A stretch of DNA of 64,000 nt from CAYFIW01 sp964500645. GTDB lineage: Bacteria; Chloroflexota; Dehalococcoidia; Lucifugimonadales; UBA826. Each line of letters starts with the position of its first letter. Position 1 is the first letter of the stretch. The stretch lies in NCBI GenBank assembly GCA_964500645.1, contig CAZCOH010000006.1, positions 4,011 through 68,010 of the forward strand, in the 5' to 3' direction. Both the position numbers and the translations under genes were made by a program. The notes beneath the pieces were generated by a model. The model was given only the letters and a program-made list of their open reading frames with translations, was not told the DNA's origin and searched no databases. Positions 9,463 through 18,036 of the stretch are shown here, piece after piece.

Positions 9463-10377
9463 CTATTCTATAGTTTTTCTAATTTCCATCAGTCTTTCCC
9501 ACTCTGCATCGTCCAATTCTGGATATTGATCCCCTTTTGTTCTTATCCCTCCCGTAAAGTGAGGCTCTCTTTTTTCCAGGAAAGCAGCCCTACCTTCGTC
9601 ACCATCGGTAGTCATCTGTGTTAACAGGGCATTCATGAGGGTTTGCACTCTCCATGCTTCCGTCACGGGGGTTTCTCTAAATCTGGTTACAAATTCTTTC
9701 ATCATCCTGACGGCTATTGGAGGTTTATTAGCAATTTGAGATGCGACTTCCTCAGCTCTTTCAATTAATTTGTCGTGTGGAACAACTTCATTGATGAGGT
9801 TGATTCGTAGAGCTTCTTCAGCATCAAATGGTTCATCTGTGAGTAATATTTTCATTGCATCTGAGTAGGATATTTGACGAGGCAAATAAGTAGCTCCTGG
9901 ACCTGATCCTACCCAACCTTGGCTGGTTAATGCGAATTTGAACCGTGCATTTTCCTTTGAAGCTATTCTTATGTCAGTTGATGTCAACATTAGATAGAAA
10001 CCGGCTCCCGCTGCCCAGCCGTTTATAGCACCAATTACGGGTTTGTTGATTTGAGGGTAGTGGTCTCCCAAGTTCCCTGAAGCACCTATACGAGCCCCGT
10101 TGACGGTACCTGAAAGGGGCCAGAACACGCTTTCTGAACGCATACGTTGTCTTTCTTCTTCGGTCACGTCGGGGGGAGGCGCTAAGTTGTGGCCCGCGCA
10201 GAAATATTTGTCTCCTGAACCGGTAAGTATGATTGCCCTTATATTCCTGTCTTCCCACATTTCTTTCCAGGCTTCGCTGATTTCATCAGAAGTCTGACGG
10301 TCCAATATATTTGCCTTAGCAGGATTGTCTATGGTGATATACGCAATGTTTTTTTTCTTCTCAAGAATCAAACTCAT
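9463..10377 (-). CDS. Crotonase-family protein lacking both catalytic glutamates
   Basis: 304 residues, about 45 longer than a plain crotonase because of an insertion near residue 72-105 and a C-terminal extension. The fold is clear: YFCAGHNL as first oxyanion loop and GWAAGAGFYLMLTSTDIRIAS as the second. Aligned to rat enoyl-CoA hydratase, both catalytic Glu positions are Leu (in GFYLMLTSTD and RFKFALTSQG). It is therefore unlikely to be an ordinary hydratase; crotonase relatives also do decarboxylation, hydrolysis and C-C cleavage. It lies by itself on the minus strand, convergent with the CoA-transferase pair. Confidence 0.85.
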   Translation of the reverse strand: MSLILEKKKNIAYITIDNPAKANILDRQTSDEISEAWKEMWEDRNIRAIILTGSGDKYFCAGHNLAPPPDVTEEERQRMRSESVFWPLSGTVNGARIGASGNLGDHYPQINKPVIGAINGWAAGAGFYLMLTSTDIRIASKENARFKFALTSQGWVGSGPGATYLPRQISYSDAMKILLTDEPFDAEEALRINLINEVVPHDKLIERAEEVASQIANKPPIAVRMMKEFVTRFRETPVTEAWRVQTLMNALLTQMTTDGDEGRAAFLEKREPHFTGGIRTKGDQYPELDDAEWERLMEIRKTIE

Positions 10378-10439
10378 CTATTTAACCTCTCATTCGTTTT
10401 GATCCAATATCATGGTATTTTCACCAGTTTGTGACTGGA

Positions 10440-11393
10440 TCAGTTGTTTATGACTCTCACAGGGTTACCTTCGAGAAACTTCTTTATGCATTCTACAGTC
10501 TGAGAATAATAGATCTCGTATCCCTCTTTTGTGACATAACCAATGTGGGGGGTTATAAGTACATTTTTTAACGAGAGTAGAGGGTTTTTTTCGTCAAGAG
10601 GTTCATAATCAAATACATCTAATCCCGCTCCGGCTATATTGTTATTTTTGAGAGCATTTATCAGAGATTCCTCTTCCACGATAGGACCTCTAGAGGTATT
10701 TATCAGAAAACTACTTTCCTTCATCAAACTGATTTCTTGTTTCCCGATAAGGTTTCTAGTTCTTTCACTTAGAACAGTGTGAATTGTCAGGAAATCCGAG
10801 CGTTTCAAAAGATCTTCAAATGATACAAGTGTAGCCATTTGGGTTGATGCTAACTGCTTGGTTAAATTCTGACTCCACGCTAAAACATTCATCCCAAATG
10901 CATTTCCTATTTTAGAGACTTGAGATCCGAGATTTCCCAGACCTATTATGCCAAGGGTTTTACCTTTAAGATCTACACCAAGGCTTGTTTGCCATCTACC
11001 TTGTTTTGTAGCCTCATTTTCCTGGTGTATTTTTCTGGCTAATGAAATGATAAGTCCCCAGGTGAGTTCCGCGGTGGGATGTCCTAGTCCTTCTGTACCA
11101 CAAACAGTTATTCCAAGATTTGATGCATGCTTTAAGTCAATGGAAGCATTTCGCATACCTGTTGTTATTAAGAGTTTTAAATTTGGAAGATTGTCTAGTA
11201 GGGCCTTTGGGAAAGGTGTGCGTTCTCGCATAGCACAGACTATCTGATATTTATGGAGCCTTTGTACGATATCTGGCGTATGGATCAAATGGTCTTTAAA
11301 TATGGTCAGGTGGGTGTCTTTAGGAAGTGTTTCCCAATCTGCGAGAGATAGTGCGACTCCTTGATAATCATCTAGTATGGCTACCTTGTTCAT
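10440..11393 (-). CDS. D-isomer-specific 2-hydroxyacid dehydrogenase family protein
   Basis: 317 residues, usual length. The NAD-binding Rossmann turn is GIIGLGNLGSQV near residue 148-160. The catalytic triad is visible as Arg in NTSRGPIV, Glu in VFDYEPL and His in LITPHIGYVT. It should interconvert a D-2-hydroxyacid and a 2-oxoacid with NAD(P)H in the cytoplasm; members range from phosphoglycerate to glyoxylate or formate enzymes, and this one cannot be narrowed. It is divergent from an SDR gene; the 150-base gap between them is AT-rich and must hold both promoters. Confidence 0.92.
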   Translation of the reverse strand: MNKVAILDDYQGVALSLADWETLPKDTHLTIFKDHLIHTPDIVQRLHKYQIVCAMRERTPFPKALLDNLPNLKLLITTGMRNASIDLKHASNLGITVCGTEGLGHPTAELTWGLIISLARKIHQENEATKQGRWQTSLGVDLKGKTLGIIGLGNLGSQVSKIGNAFGMNVLAWSQNLTKQLASTQMATLVSFEDLLKRSDFLTIHTVLSERTRNLIGKQEISLMKESSFLINTSRGPIVEEESLINALKNNNIAGAGLDVFDYEPLDEKNPLLSLKNVLITPHIGYVTKEGYEIYYSQTVECIKKFLEGNPVRVINN

Positions 11394-11544
11394 AGTCGGG
11401 ATCTCCTTTATGCTAATTTAAGATAATAAATAACATTTCTATAAAAATTTTGTGATATTGAGGATTAGTGATGTGAATTTATGATAGCTGAAGTGCTAAT
11501 ATCTGACCGCTATATAAAAGTGCAAGGTTTCTAGGAGATTTATT

Positions 11545-12306
11545 ATGACAAAAAAGGTTTTAGTGACAGGGATGAGTGGGTTAATCGGAGGATTATTAAA
11601 AGACCATCTAATACAGAGCGGAAATTATGAACTTTCCGCTCTCAATCGCAGTCACGTTGAAGGGGTAACGAATTTTCAGGCGGACATTTCGGACTTAGAA
11701 GCGATTCAACCAGCCTTTGAAGGTCAAGATGTTGTTGTCCACCTTGCTGCTTATCTAGGTTCACAAGACTGGGAAGGGCAACACGCTGGAAATGTGCTTG
11801 GAACATACAATGTTTTTGAGGCAGCTCGTAAAGCCGGGGTTAAACGAGTTATATTTGCATCAAGCGGCAACGCAATTAGAGGATTTGAGAGAGTCTCTCC
11901 ATACCTTGAAATTTCAGAAGGGAAATATGATGAAGTACCTGAGAATTTCCCTATGATAACGCATGAGCAGATAAGACCTGAGGCTCTATATGGAGCAGCT
12001 AAAGTTTGGGGAGAAGCTCTTGGAAGACATTTTTCAGATGATTATGGTATGTCCGTGATTTGTGTAAGAATCGGATCTGTTCATAAAGAAAACAAGCCTT
12101 TGAGCGTCCGAGAAAATGCCATATACCTAGGACATAGAGATATATGCCAGATGCTCAATCTCTGTATTGATGCCTCTGAAGATATTAAATACGATGTTGT
12201 GTTTGCTGTATCCAATAACAAGTGGAACTATCGTGATATATCTCATGCGAAAGACCTACTTGGTTACAACCCGGTTGATTCAGCAGATGACAATTTCTTT
12301 AGTTAA
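11545..12306 (+). CDS. NAD-dependent epimerase/dehydratase (extended SDR)
   Basis: 253 residues. The N-terminus has VLVTGMSGLIGG (Rossmann dinucleotide turn), then VVHLAAYLG, VIFASSGNA and the catalytic pair in LYGAAKVWGE (YxxxK). It looks like the short uronate dehydrogenase/epimerase-type SDRs acting on sugars or sugar acids, but the substrate is inferred only from family resemblance. A clear AGGAG ribosome site precedes ATG 11545. It is followed after 20 bases by an FAD-linked oxidase, so the two may oxidise the same sugar-like compound. Confidence 0.9.
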   Translation: MTKKVLVTGMSGLIGGLLKDHLIQSGNYELSALNRSHVEGVTNFQADISDLEAIQPAFEGQDVVVHLAAYLGSQDWEGQHAGNVLGTYNVFEAARKAGVKRVIFASSGNAIRGFERVSPYLEISEGKYDEVPENFPMITHEQIRPEALYGAAKVWGEALGRHFSDDYGMSVICVRIGSVHKENKPLSVRENAIYLGHRDICQMLNLCIDASEDIKYDVVFAVSNNKWNYRDISHAKDLLGYNPVDSADDNFFS

Positions 12307-12326
12307 AATTGTAGGGGATTAATTTA

Positions 12327-13712
12327 ATGATACTAAATGACCTCCAGTCCCGGTTAAATGAAACCAACGTGCTTCAAATTTCTGCACCGGGTGACATTGA
12401 TGAGGTTGCCCTTACGATAACAGATGCCTCTAATACCAACACGCCTATTTCTGTGGCGGGGGCTCTTCATTCTATGGGAGGTCAACAATTTGCTGACGCA
12501 AGCATATCTCTTTCCTCACGTAATATTAATAAAATTGAATCCTTGGATCAGGAAAGACGTCTCGTTAAGCTGCAATCAGGGGTTACATGGCCTGATTTAG
12601 TCCGTTGGTTGAAAGAAAACCAGAGAGATTCGGAACAAGAGCTTGGCATCATTCAAAAACAAACTGGCGCTGATGATTTAACCATAGGTGGGGCACTTTC
12701 ATCGAATATTCATGGGAGAGTGCTAACACGCAAGCCAATTGTAGATGATGTAGAGGGGTTTCACATAATCACCGCTGATGGACGAAGATCATATTGCAGT
12801 AGATCTGAAAATGCAGATTTGTTTGGCGCTGTAATTGGAGGGTACGGACTGTTTGGGTTTATAGATTCAGTAGATCTAAAGTTGACTGAGAGGGTGAAAC
12901 TCAAGAGAACGGTTTCAGAAAATTCTTTGGATGAAGTAATACCAGCTTTAGAAGAACGAATTGTAAATGGGGCGACGTTTGGAGATTTTCAATACATGAC
13001 AGATGAAAAAGCAGATGGATTCCTTTCCAAGGGAGTTTTATCTACATATTCACCTGTGGACTCTAAATTGACGATACCTGATACCCAACTGGGGCTGACT
13101 ATGGATGATTGGAAGAAATTATTTGTGTTGGCTCACACCGACAAGAAACAAGCATATGAGTTGTATCTTGGTCACTATATACAGACTAACGATCAAATCT
13201 ATTGGTCTGATGAACATCAATTTAGTACGTATCTTCCTGAGGCAGGTGATATGTTGAACCAACAGTTGAAATGGGACCCTTATGCTTCCCTGATGATTTC
13301 AGAATTGTATGTCCCAAGAGATAACTTTGTTGATTTCATGAGAGACGCTAGGGAAGGTTTGCTGAAGACTAGTGCTAACGTAATTTATGGAACAGTCAGG
13401 CTTATAAAATCTGAAAAGGAAACCTTTTTGAATTGGGCGAAAGATGACTTCGCTTGTATCATATTTAACCTTCTCGTTGAACATTCTCCCAACGGTATAG
13501 AAAATGCTAAGGGACAGTTTAGAATGCTTATAGATTGTGCCCTAAATTATGGGGGCTCTTATTATCTCACCTATCATAAGTGGGCTCGAAAGGACCAGGT
13601 AGAGGCTGCATATCCTCAATTCACCAATTTTCTAGAAAAGAAAAACTACTATGATCCGTCCAGTGTGTTTACTAGTAATTGGCATCGACACTACGCTGAT
13701 ATGTTTTCTTAA
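12327..13712 (+). CDS. FAD-linked oxidase (PCMH/GlcD-type FAD-binding domain)
   Basis: 461 residues. Residues ~30-190 form a PCMH-type FAD-binding domain: PISVAGALHSMGGQQ (pyrophosphate loop), LVKLQSGVTWPDLVRWL, then the TIGGALSSNIHGR turn and VIGGYGLFGFI. The rest is a substrate cap ending in PSSVFTSNWHRHY. Such enzymes oxidise hydroxyacids, sugars or alcohols (glycolate, aldonolactone and similar). No Fe-S or BBE tail is seen. It sits directly behind the SDR gene in one transcript and converges on an MFS gene. The exact substrate is unknown. Confidence 0.88.
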   Translation: MILNDLQSRLNETNVLQISAPGDIDEVALTITDASNTNTPISVAGALHSMGGQQFADASISLSSRNINKIESLDQERRLVKLQSGVTWPDLVRWLKENQRDSEQELGIIQKQTGADDLTIGGALSSNIHGRVLTRKPIVDDVEGFHIITADGRRSYCSRSENADLFGAVIGGYGLFGFIDSVDLKLTERVKLKRTVSENSLDEVIPALEERIVNGATFGDFQYMTDEKADGFLSKGVLSTYSPVDSKLTIPDTQLGLTMDDWKKLFVLAHTDKKQAYELYLGHYIQTNDQIYWSDEHQFSTYLPEAGDMLNQQLKWDPYASLMISELYVPRDNFVDFMRDAREGLLKTSANVIYGTVRLIKSEKETFLNWAKDDFACIIFNLLVEHSPNGIENAKGQFRMLIDCALNYGGSYYLTYHKWARKDQVEAAYPQFTNFLEKKNYYDPSSVFTSNWHRHYADMFS

Positions 13713-13752
13713 TGTTGTTGATTTGACCTGATTAGTATCTTGTTTTACGTCT

Positions 13753-14976
13753 TCATAAGGATTTTTCTCGGTGCAATAATTGAGGCCAGATTACCAGAGT
13801 AACTGCGATCAGTAACAATCCCACGATCCCGTTCAAAATCAGTGTTGTTCCTATCCCTACGTTTTCAGCTAGCAGGCCTGAAATTGTCAATCCAAATGGT
13901 AGAGCTCCTACCGCGAGTTGTCTCAACCCCATAATTCTTCCTCTAAGTTCTGTAGGGGTCATGTCTAGGATCATGCTTGCCATCAATACAACGGTGACAG
14001 ACTGACCAAAACCCGAAACGAATAGTATCGGGTATGCTAAATTTTCTGAATTAACTAGTGCCATTAAGAATACGGTTAAATGCCAAATTATTGACCCAAT
14101 AACAAGAAGCCTACCTTTCTGTTCCTGGTATAGATTGCTACCCATAGCAATAGAACCAGTTGCGGCCCCTGCAGAATAGATTCCTAATAAAATTCCGAGA
14201 CCACCGGATGTGGTCTCAAGTATTTCTTTAGCTACAACGGCAGTCAAAGAAAAATATAGAGGGAAAGCCGTAAGATTAATTATTACCGCTAATGTCATCA
14301 GTGAAGAAAGATGTGGCATTTTCGCGACATATTTGATTCCTTCAAAAATATTAATCAATAAGTTTATTCCACGGGTCTTTTTTCTTCCTGTATCAAATTT
14401 TTCCGGTGGGTCAATTGTTATCATCACAGATGCAATCGTTGATGTAGCGTAAAATATTGCCACCATTCCGTAACTAACCGCCATACCAGAAAAACTAAGG
14501 AGAAATCCTCCAATTATTGGCGCAAATATTTGACTCAGGTCGCTTCCTGCCCTCTCTAACGCGACACCGTTTTTCACTTGAGATTTTTTCAAAATGTCTG
14601 GCACCAGTGATTGTCTAACTATCATTTCTGATGTTTTAGATAGACCCAAGAATGCTGCCATTATCAATATTTTCCAGACATTTAGAATTCCCAATATGGA
14701 TAAAGATAGGCCAACAATGGAATTTAATAAAAAGGAGATTCTTACTGTTATCAGCATTTTCTTTCTTCCAACTGTGTCAGCAATCAAGCCGATCACAGGT
14801 GCAATTAGTGTGCCTCCAAATCTTAAAGCTCCATAAATGCCAAGAATGAATGGAGAATTGGATTCCGCCAATATAAACCACGAAAGAATCACCAGTTCCA
14901 TATATTCTGCCCAGTGTAAAATCGATACGGATCCCCAGAGGTATCTGTAATTGCGATTTTTAAAACTTTCGATCAA
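13753..14976 (-). CDS. MFS transporter, DHA3/EntS-like exporter
   Basis: 407 residues with about 12 hydrophobic segments. It starts MIESFKNRNYRYLWGSVSI, typical of the MFS_3 (EntS-like) branch, and carries the MFS loop GLIADTVGRKKML after the second helix. A central basic loop (RKKTRGINLL) divides the two halves. These usually export drugs, siderophores or metabolites by proton antiport. The next gene upstream is another MFS protein of a different branch, but the 87-base gap leaves it open whether they share a transcript. Confidence 0.9.
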   Translation of the reverse strand: MIESFKNRNYRYLWGSVSILHWAEYMELVILSWFILAESNSPFILGIYGALRFGGTLIAPVIGLIADTVGRKKMLITVRISFLLNSIVGLSLSILGILNVWKILIMAAFLGLSKTSEMIVRQSLVPDILKKSQVKNGVALERAGSDLSQIFAPIIGGFLLSFSGMAVSYGMVAIFYATSTIASVMITIDPPEKFDTGRKKTRGINLLINIFEGIKYVAKMPHLSSLMTLAVIINLTAFPLYFSLTAVVAKEILETTSGGLGILLGIYSAGAATGSIAMGSNLYQEQKGRLLVIGSIIWHLTVFLMALVNSENLAYPILFVSGFGQSVTVVLMASMILDMTPTELRGRIMGLRQLAVGALPFGLTISGLLAENVGIGTTLILNGIVGLLLIAVTLVIWPQLLHREKSL

Positions 14977-15063
14977 TCTGGTGTCACTCTTTGACCTGTG
15001 GATTTCAGAAAATGTTTTTAAGTATAGGGCACTTGTTAATCTATAATCGTAAGTAAAGCTAGT

Positions 15064-16365
15064 CTAATTTTTAAGGCTGGGATGCACTGGTTTCTTAGTA
15101 AATATAAATATTAGGCTACCCAAAAAGCATATGACTCCGATTAACAAAAATGCATTTGTGTAATCTCCATATTTGTCGAACATCGAACCGGCTATAATTG
15201 GCCCAGCCATAGTCAACGCCATCATGGGAGCAGAGGAGATTCCCATGATTTTACCGAACGCTTTTCTTCCGAAGTAATCCCCTCTCATGGCTGTGGTTAT
15301 TGGTGCACGTGCACCAAAACCTATTCCATAGATAACGGCGAAGATTAATGCTGTTGGTATTGACCGCACCATAACAGCCGACATAACACCTATGGATTGT
15401 AAGCATCCGAAGAGGCATACAGCATATCTTTTTGGTACACGGTCTCCGATCACTCCCCCAAACAATTGAGACAATCCACCTATACCCATAGAAACTCCCC
15501 ATACAACAGCGGCAACTTCAAGAGACAACCCTTGCTGATTCAGGGCTAGAATCAAATGTACCATCATAGTAGCTGTTAACATCGAAGAAGCACCATGGCC
15601 TATTGATATAGTCCAGAAAACCTTTTCTCTTAGAGCCTCTCCTATACTGAAGTCAGGATCATTAGACACATTTGTGATTGTATTTTTATGGCTTGGATTA
15701 CCTTCGGGTAGTTTATTCCCCTTGCCGTCAGGTATCTCTCCAATATCCTCCGGATTATTATGAATTATTTTCCAAATGGGGATAATTACTACTAGGAATA
15801 CAACTGACAATACCAAGGCTGTATTTCTCCATCCGAGACTCTCAGGTGAGATTATTATGGCCATAAGTGGGACAATCGCGAATGTGCCCATGGAAAACCC
15901 AACTGCACCTATTGCCATAGCAAAACTTCTATTTCTATGGAACCAATTGTTTATTATTACAGTCATTGGAATCCATCCACCTAGACTGACACCCAGCATA
16001 GTTAGCATGTACGCTATATAAAACATCAAGGGATCGTTCCATTCAGATACCCCTGGAGTAAATGCTTGTACTTGATTAAGACAAAGATATCCAATAGATG
16101 CGACACAGACACCCAAGATGGCCATTTTTTTGCCGCCATATTTATCAATTAGGTAACCGACAATTGGTGCTGCTATGCTGGACTCTAACTGTCCGAGCGA
16201 AAAGGCAAAAGACAACTGGCTTCTTGACCAACCAAAGTCTCTCTCAAGAGAATCAATCCACAGACCTGCTCCGCCAAAACCAGGACCCGACAAAATGGCA
16301 TTTACGAATAGTGCGGTGATAGCAACCCACCAACCGTAGAAAATATATCGATTTAGAATTTTAAT
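15064..16365 (-). CDS. MFS transporter (OFA/monocarboxylate-like), probable non-AUG start
   Basis: A 12-helix MFS protein of the oxalate/formate or monocarboxylate branch: YLIDKYGGKKMAILG, NNWFHRNRSFAMAIGAVGFSMG and a GDRVPKRY loop. The first usable ATG/GTG/TTG is TTG 16293, but that removes most of helix 1. The open frame continues upstream through FYGWWVAITALFVNAIL, the conserved first helix of this branch, with no ATG, GTG or TTG before the stop. I place the start at ATT 16365 as a best guess (about 433 residues). A non-AUG start, a frameshift or an assembly error are all possible. The transported compound is unknown. Confidence 0.8.
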   Translation of the reverse strand: MKILNRYIFYGWWVAITALFVNAILSGPGFGGAGLWIDSLERDFGWSRSQLSFAFSLGQLESSIAAPIVGYLIDKYGGKKMAILGVCVASIGYLCLNQVQAFTPGVSEWNDPLMFYIAYMLTMLGVSLGGWIPMTVIINNWFHRNRSFAMAIGAVGFSMGTFAIVPLMAIIISPESLGWRNTALVLSVVFLVVIIPIWKIIHNNPEDIGEIPDGKGNKLPEGNPSHKNTITNVSNDPDFSIGEALREKVFWTISIGHGASSMLTATMMVHLILALNQQGLSLEVAAVVWGVSMGIGGLSQLFGGVIGDRVPKRYAVCLFGCLQSIGVMSAVMVRSIPTALIFAVIYGIGFGARAPITTAMRGDYFGRKAFGKIMGISSAPMMALTMAGPIIAGSMFDKYGDYTNAFLLIGVICFLGSLIFIFTKKPVHPSLKN

Positions 16366-16522
16366 GGTCCAATCACCGGTTATACGGTATAGGGTACTTT
16401 TTCTAACACGTGAGTGTGAATGTTAACGATTTCTAAACAAGATTAGCAATACAAAAAAAGGTAAATTTGAGAATTATGTGATGTAATGTAGTCGTATTAT
16501 GTACATTGACATATAAGGTTGA

Positions 16523-16537
16523 TTCGTCTGAGACGAA
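16523..16537. promoter_or_regulatory. Perfect 15-bp inverted repeat in the 16.4-16.6 kb gap
   Basis: TTCGTCT-G-AGACGAA, two exact seven-base arms around one base, lies in the roughly 280-base gap upstream of the MFS gene and downstream of the Fe-S protein gene. It has no following T-run, so it is not a standard terminator. It could be an operator for the MFS gene. The rest of the gap is AT-rich with no convincing ORF or RNA gene. Confidence 0.35.
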
Positions 16538-16647
16538 CCAAGACTTATTCCAAAACAAAATTACTGAGTTTTTCCAAGTCGTGGAAAATCAAATATGAAT
16601 TGGTGTGTTCATAGTCATTTATGTGAAGTTTAGGTTGGGGCTAGGTT

Positions 16648-17904
16648 CTATTCGTCTCCCCTGGAACTGTCCTCAATCTCCATTATCTTGCTCAGGTTTG
16701 CTCCAAACTCTGACAAGCTTTCTGAATCAATTCCACCCTTTTCTGTAACTTTTTCTTTAAATTTGTCGAAAAGCCAGTCTTCGCTTCTACCTTTTGGTAT
16801 TTCAAAGAATTCTGAATCAAATTTCGGTAGTTCTCCAGGACCGAAATATCCGCCTCTGTCTTCAAAAGCATATCCCTCAAGATTATCAGTATTTTTGCCG
16901 AGTATTTCTCCTGTTTCCACGAAGTGAGTCATCACAGGTTCCATACCATATCTCTGTATTGGGCAGACTTTCATGCATACACCACAACCTTCGTATTTTG
17001 CCATTACAGGGCGGCATCGTTCATACATCAGCTTGTGTTTTTCAGCGCCTCTCCACCATACTTTTTCTCTGACTAGAGCTCTTCCTGGACACCTATTTAC
17101 ACAAACTTGGCATAGTTCACAAAATTTATGAATTCCATAATCTATTGGGTTGTCATATATCACTGGAGCATCTGTGGTGATTATCATAAGTCGTGACCTG
17201 GATCCAAAGTGCGGTGACAAAAGTTGTCCGTTTGCACCTAGCTGTCCTAAGCCTGCTTCGACAAACATAGGAATGTAGGGTGCGCTATTGTCATTGGGGC
17301 TATGTATCTGTGCTCTGTATCCTAGTTCCCTTATATGTTCAGCAAGTAAAATACCCTGCTTGTTCTCTTCTTCGTAGGCGCCGTAATGAGCGTATTCAGC
17401 TTCCATGCTAGGAATGGTTTGGGTCTGCCAGTAATCCTGCTCGTAGGCCAAACAGATGGCATGTTCAAATTTCACCCAACCTTTTTTGACCTTGAATGTG
17501 TATCTTCGGTCATACCGTGTAAATCCTACTTCACCAAAGCCAAGTTCACGTGCTTTAATTCTTATTTCTTCGGTGATATCTGAGGTTGGATCGGGGATAC
17601 CAGTAGGTTCAAGGTTTGCAGACTTTTCAGCTATATCAACCATTGGTTTAGTAGCGTTAATATGGTGAGTTAGATATTCTGCCACTTCTTCTGAGAACAC
17701 AGACCATGTCCAAGCTCTGTCAGCAGTTTTTTCAATGGATTGACTTTCAAGGGGCTGGGTCCTTGCATAAAAAGAGACATCTACTTCTCTTTTTGGTATT
17801 CCCGGAGTAGTGACAAGTTCCTCTGCTATAGGGATCGATACAGACCTCGTACCTAAGCTAGTTCCCGGTCGATTGACAATGTGGCTAACTTTCTTAAAAA
17901 CCAT
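16648..17904 (-). CDS. Reductive-dehalogenase-like / QueG-related double [4Fe-4S] protein
   Basis: 418 residues. Two ferredoxin-type clusters are readable: C262-x2-C265-x2-C268-x3-C272-P and C297-x9-C307-x2-C310-x3-C314-P. They follow a domain with GLGQLGANGQLLSPHFGSRSRL, the cobalamin-binding fold shared by reductive dehalogenases (RdhA) and epoxyqueuosine reductase (QueG). It is longer than QueG, lacks QueG's C-terminal HEAT part, and has no Tat signal, so it would be cytoplasmic like the respiration-independent dehalogenases. No RdhB anchor gene is adjacent. Function as a catabolic dehalogenase is inference; an unrelated corrinoid reductase is the alternative. Confidence 0.78.
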   Translation of the reverse strand: MVFKKVSHIVNRPGTSLGTRSVSIPIAEELVTTPGIPKREVDVSFYARTQPLESQSIEKTADRAWTWSVFSEEVAEYLTHHINATKPMVDIAEKSANLEPTGIPDPTSDITEEIRIKARELGFGEVGFTRYDRRYTFKVKKGWVKFEHAICLAYEQDYWQTQTIPSMEAEYAHYGAYEEENKQGILLAEHIRELGYRAQIHSPNDNSAPYIPMFVEAGLGQLGANGQLLSPHFGSRSRLMIITTDAPVIYDNPIDYGIHKFCELCQVCVNRCPGRALVREKVWWRGAEKHKLMYERCRPVMAKYEGCGVCMKVCPIQRYGMEPVMTHFVETGEILGKNTDNLEGYAFEDRGGYFGPGELPKFDSEFFEIPKGRSEDWLFDKFKEKVTEKGGIDSESLSEFGANLSKIMEIEDSSRGDE

Positions 17905-18036
17905 TCCGGTATCTCCTCACAGGCTAAAATTACTATATGTAACTAGCCGAAACTAAAAACCAAACTTTCAACTGCGTTGATCATAATTATATATATGCCA
18001 AATAGTCAAGATAGTTGATTAAGATAAAGTGTTAGC

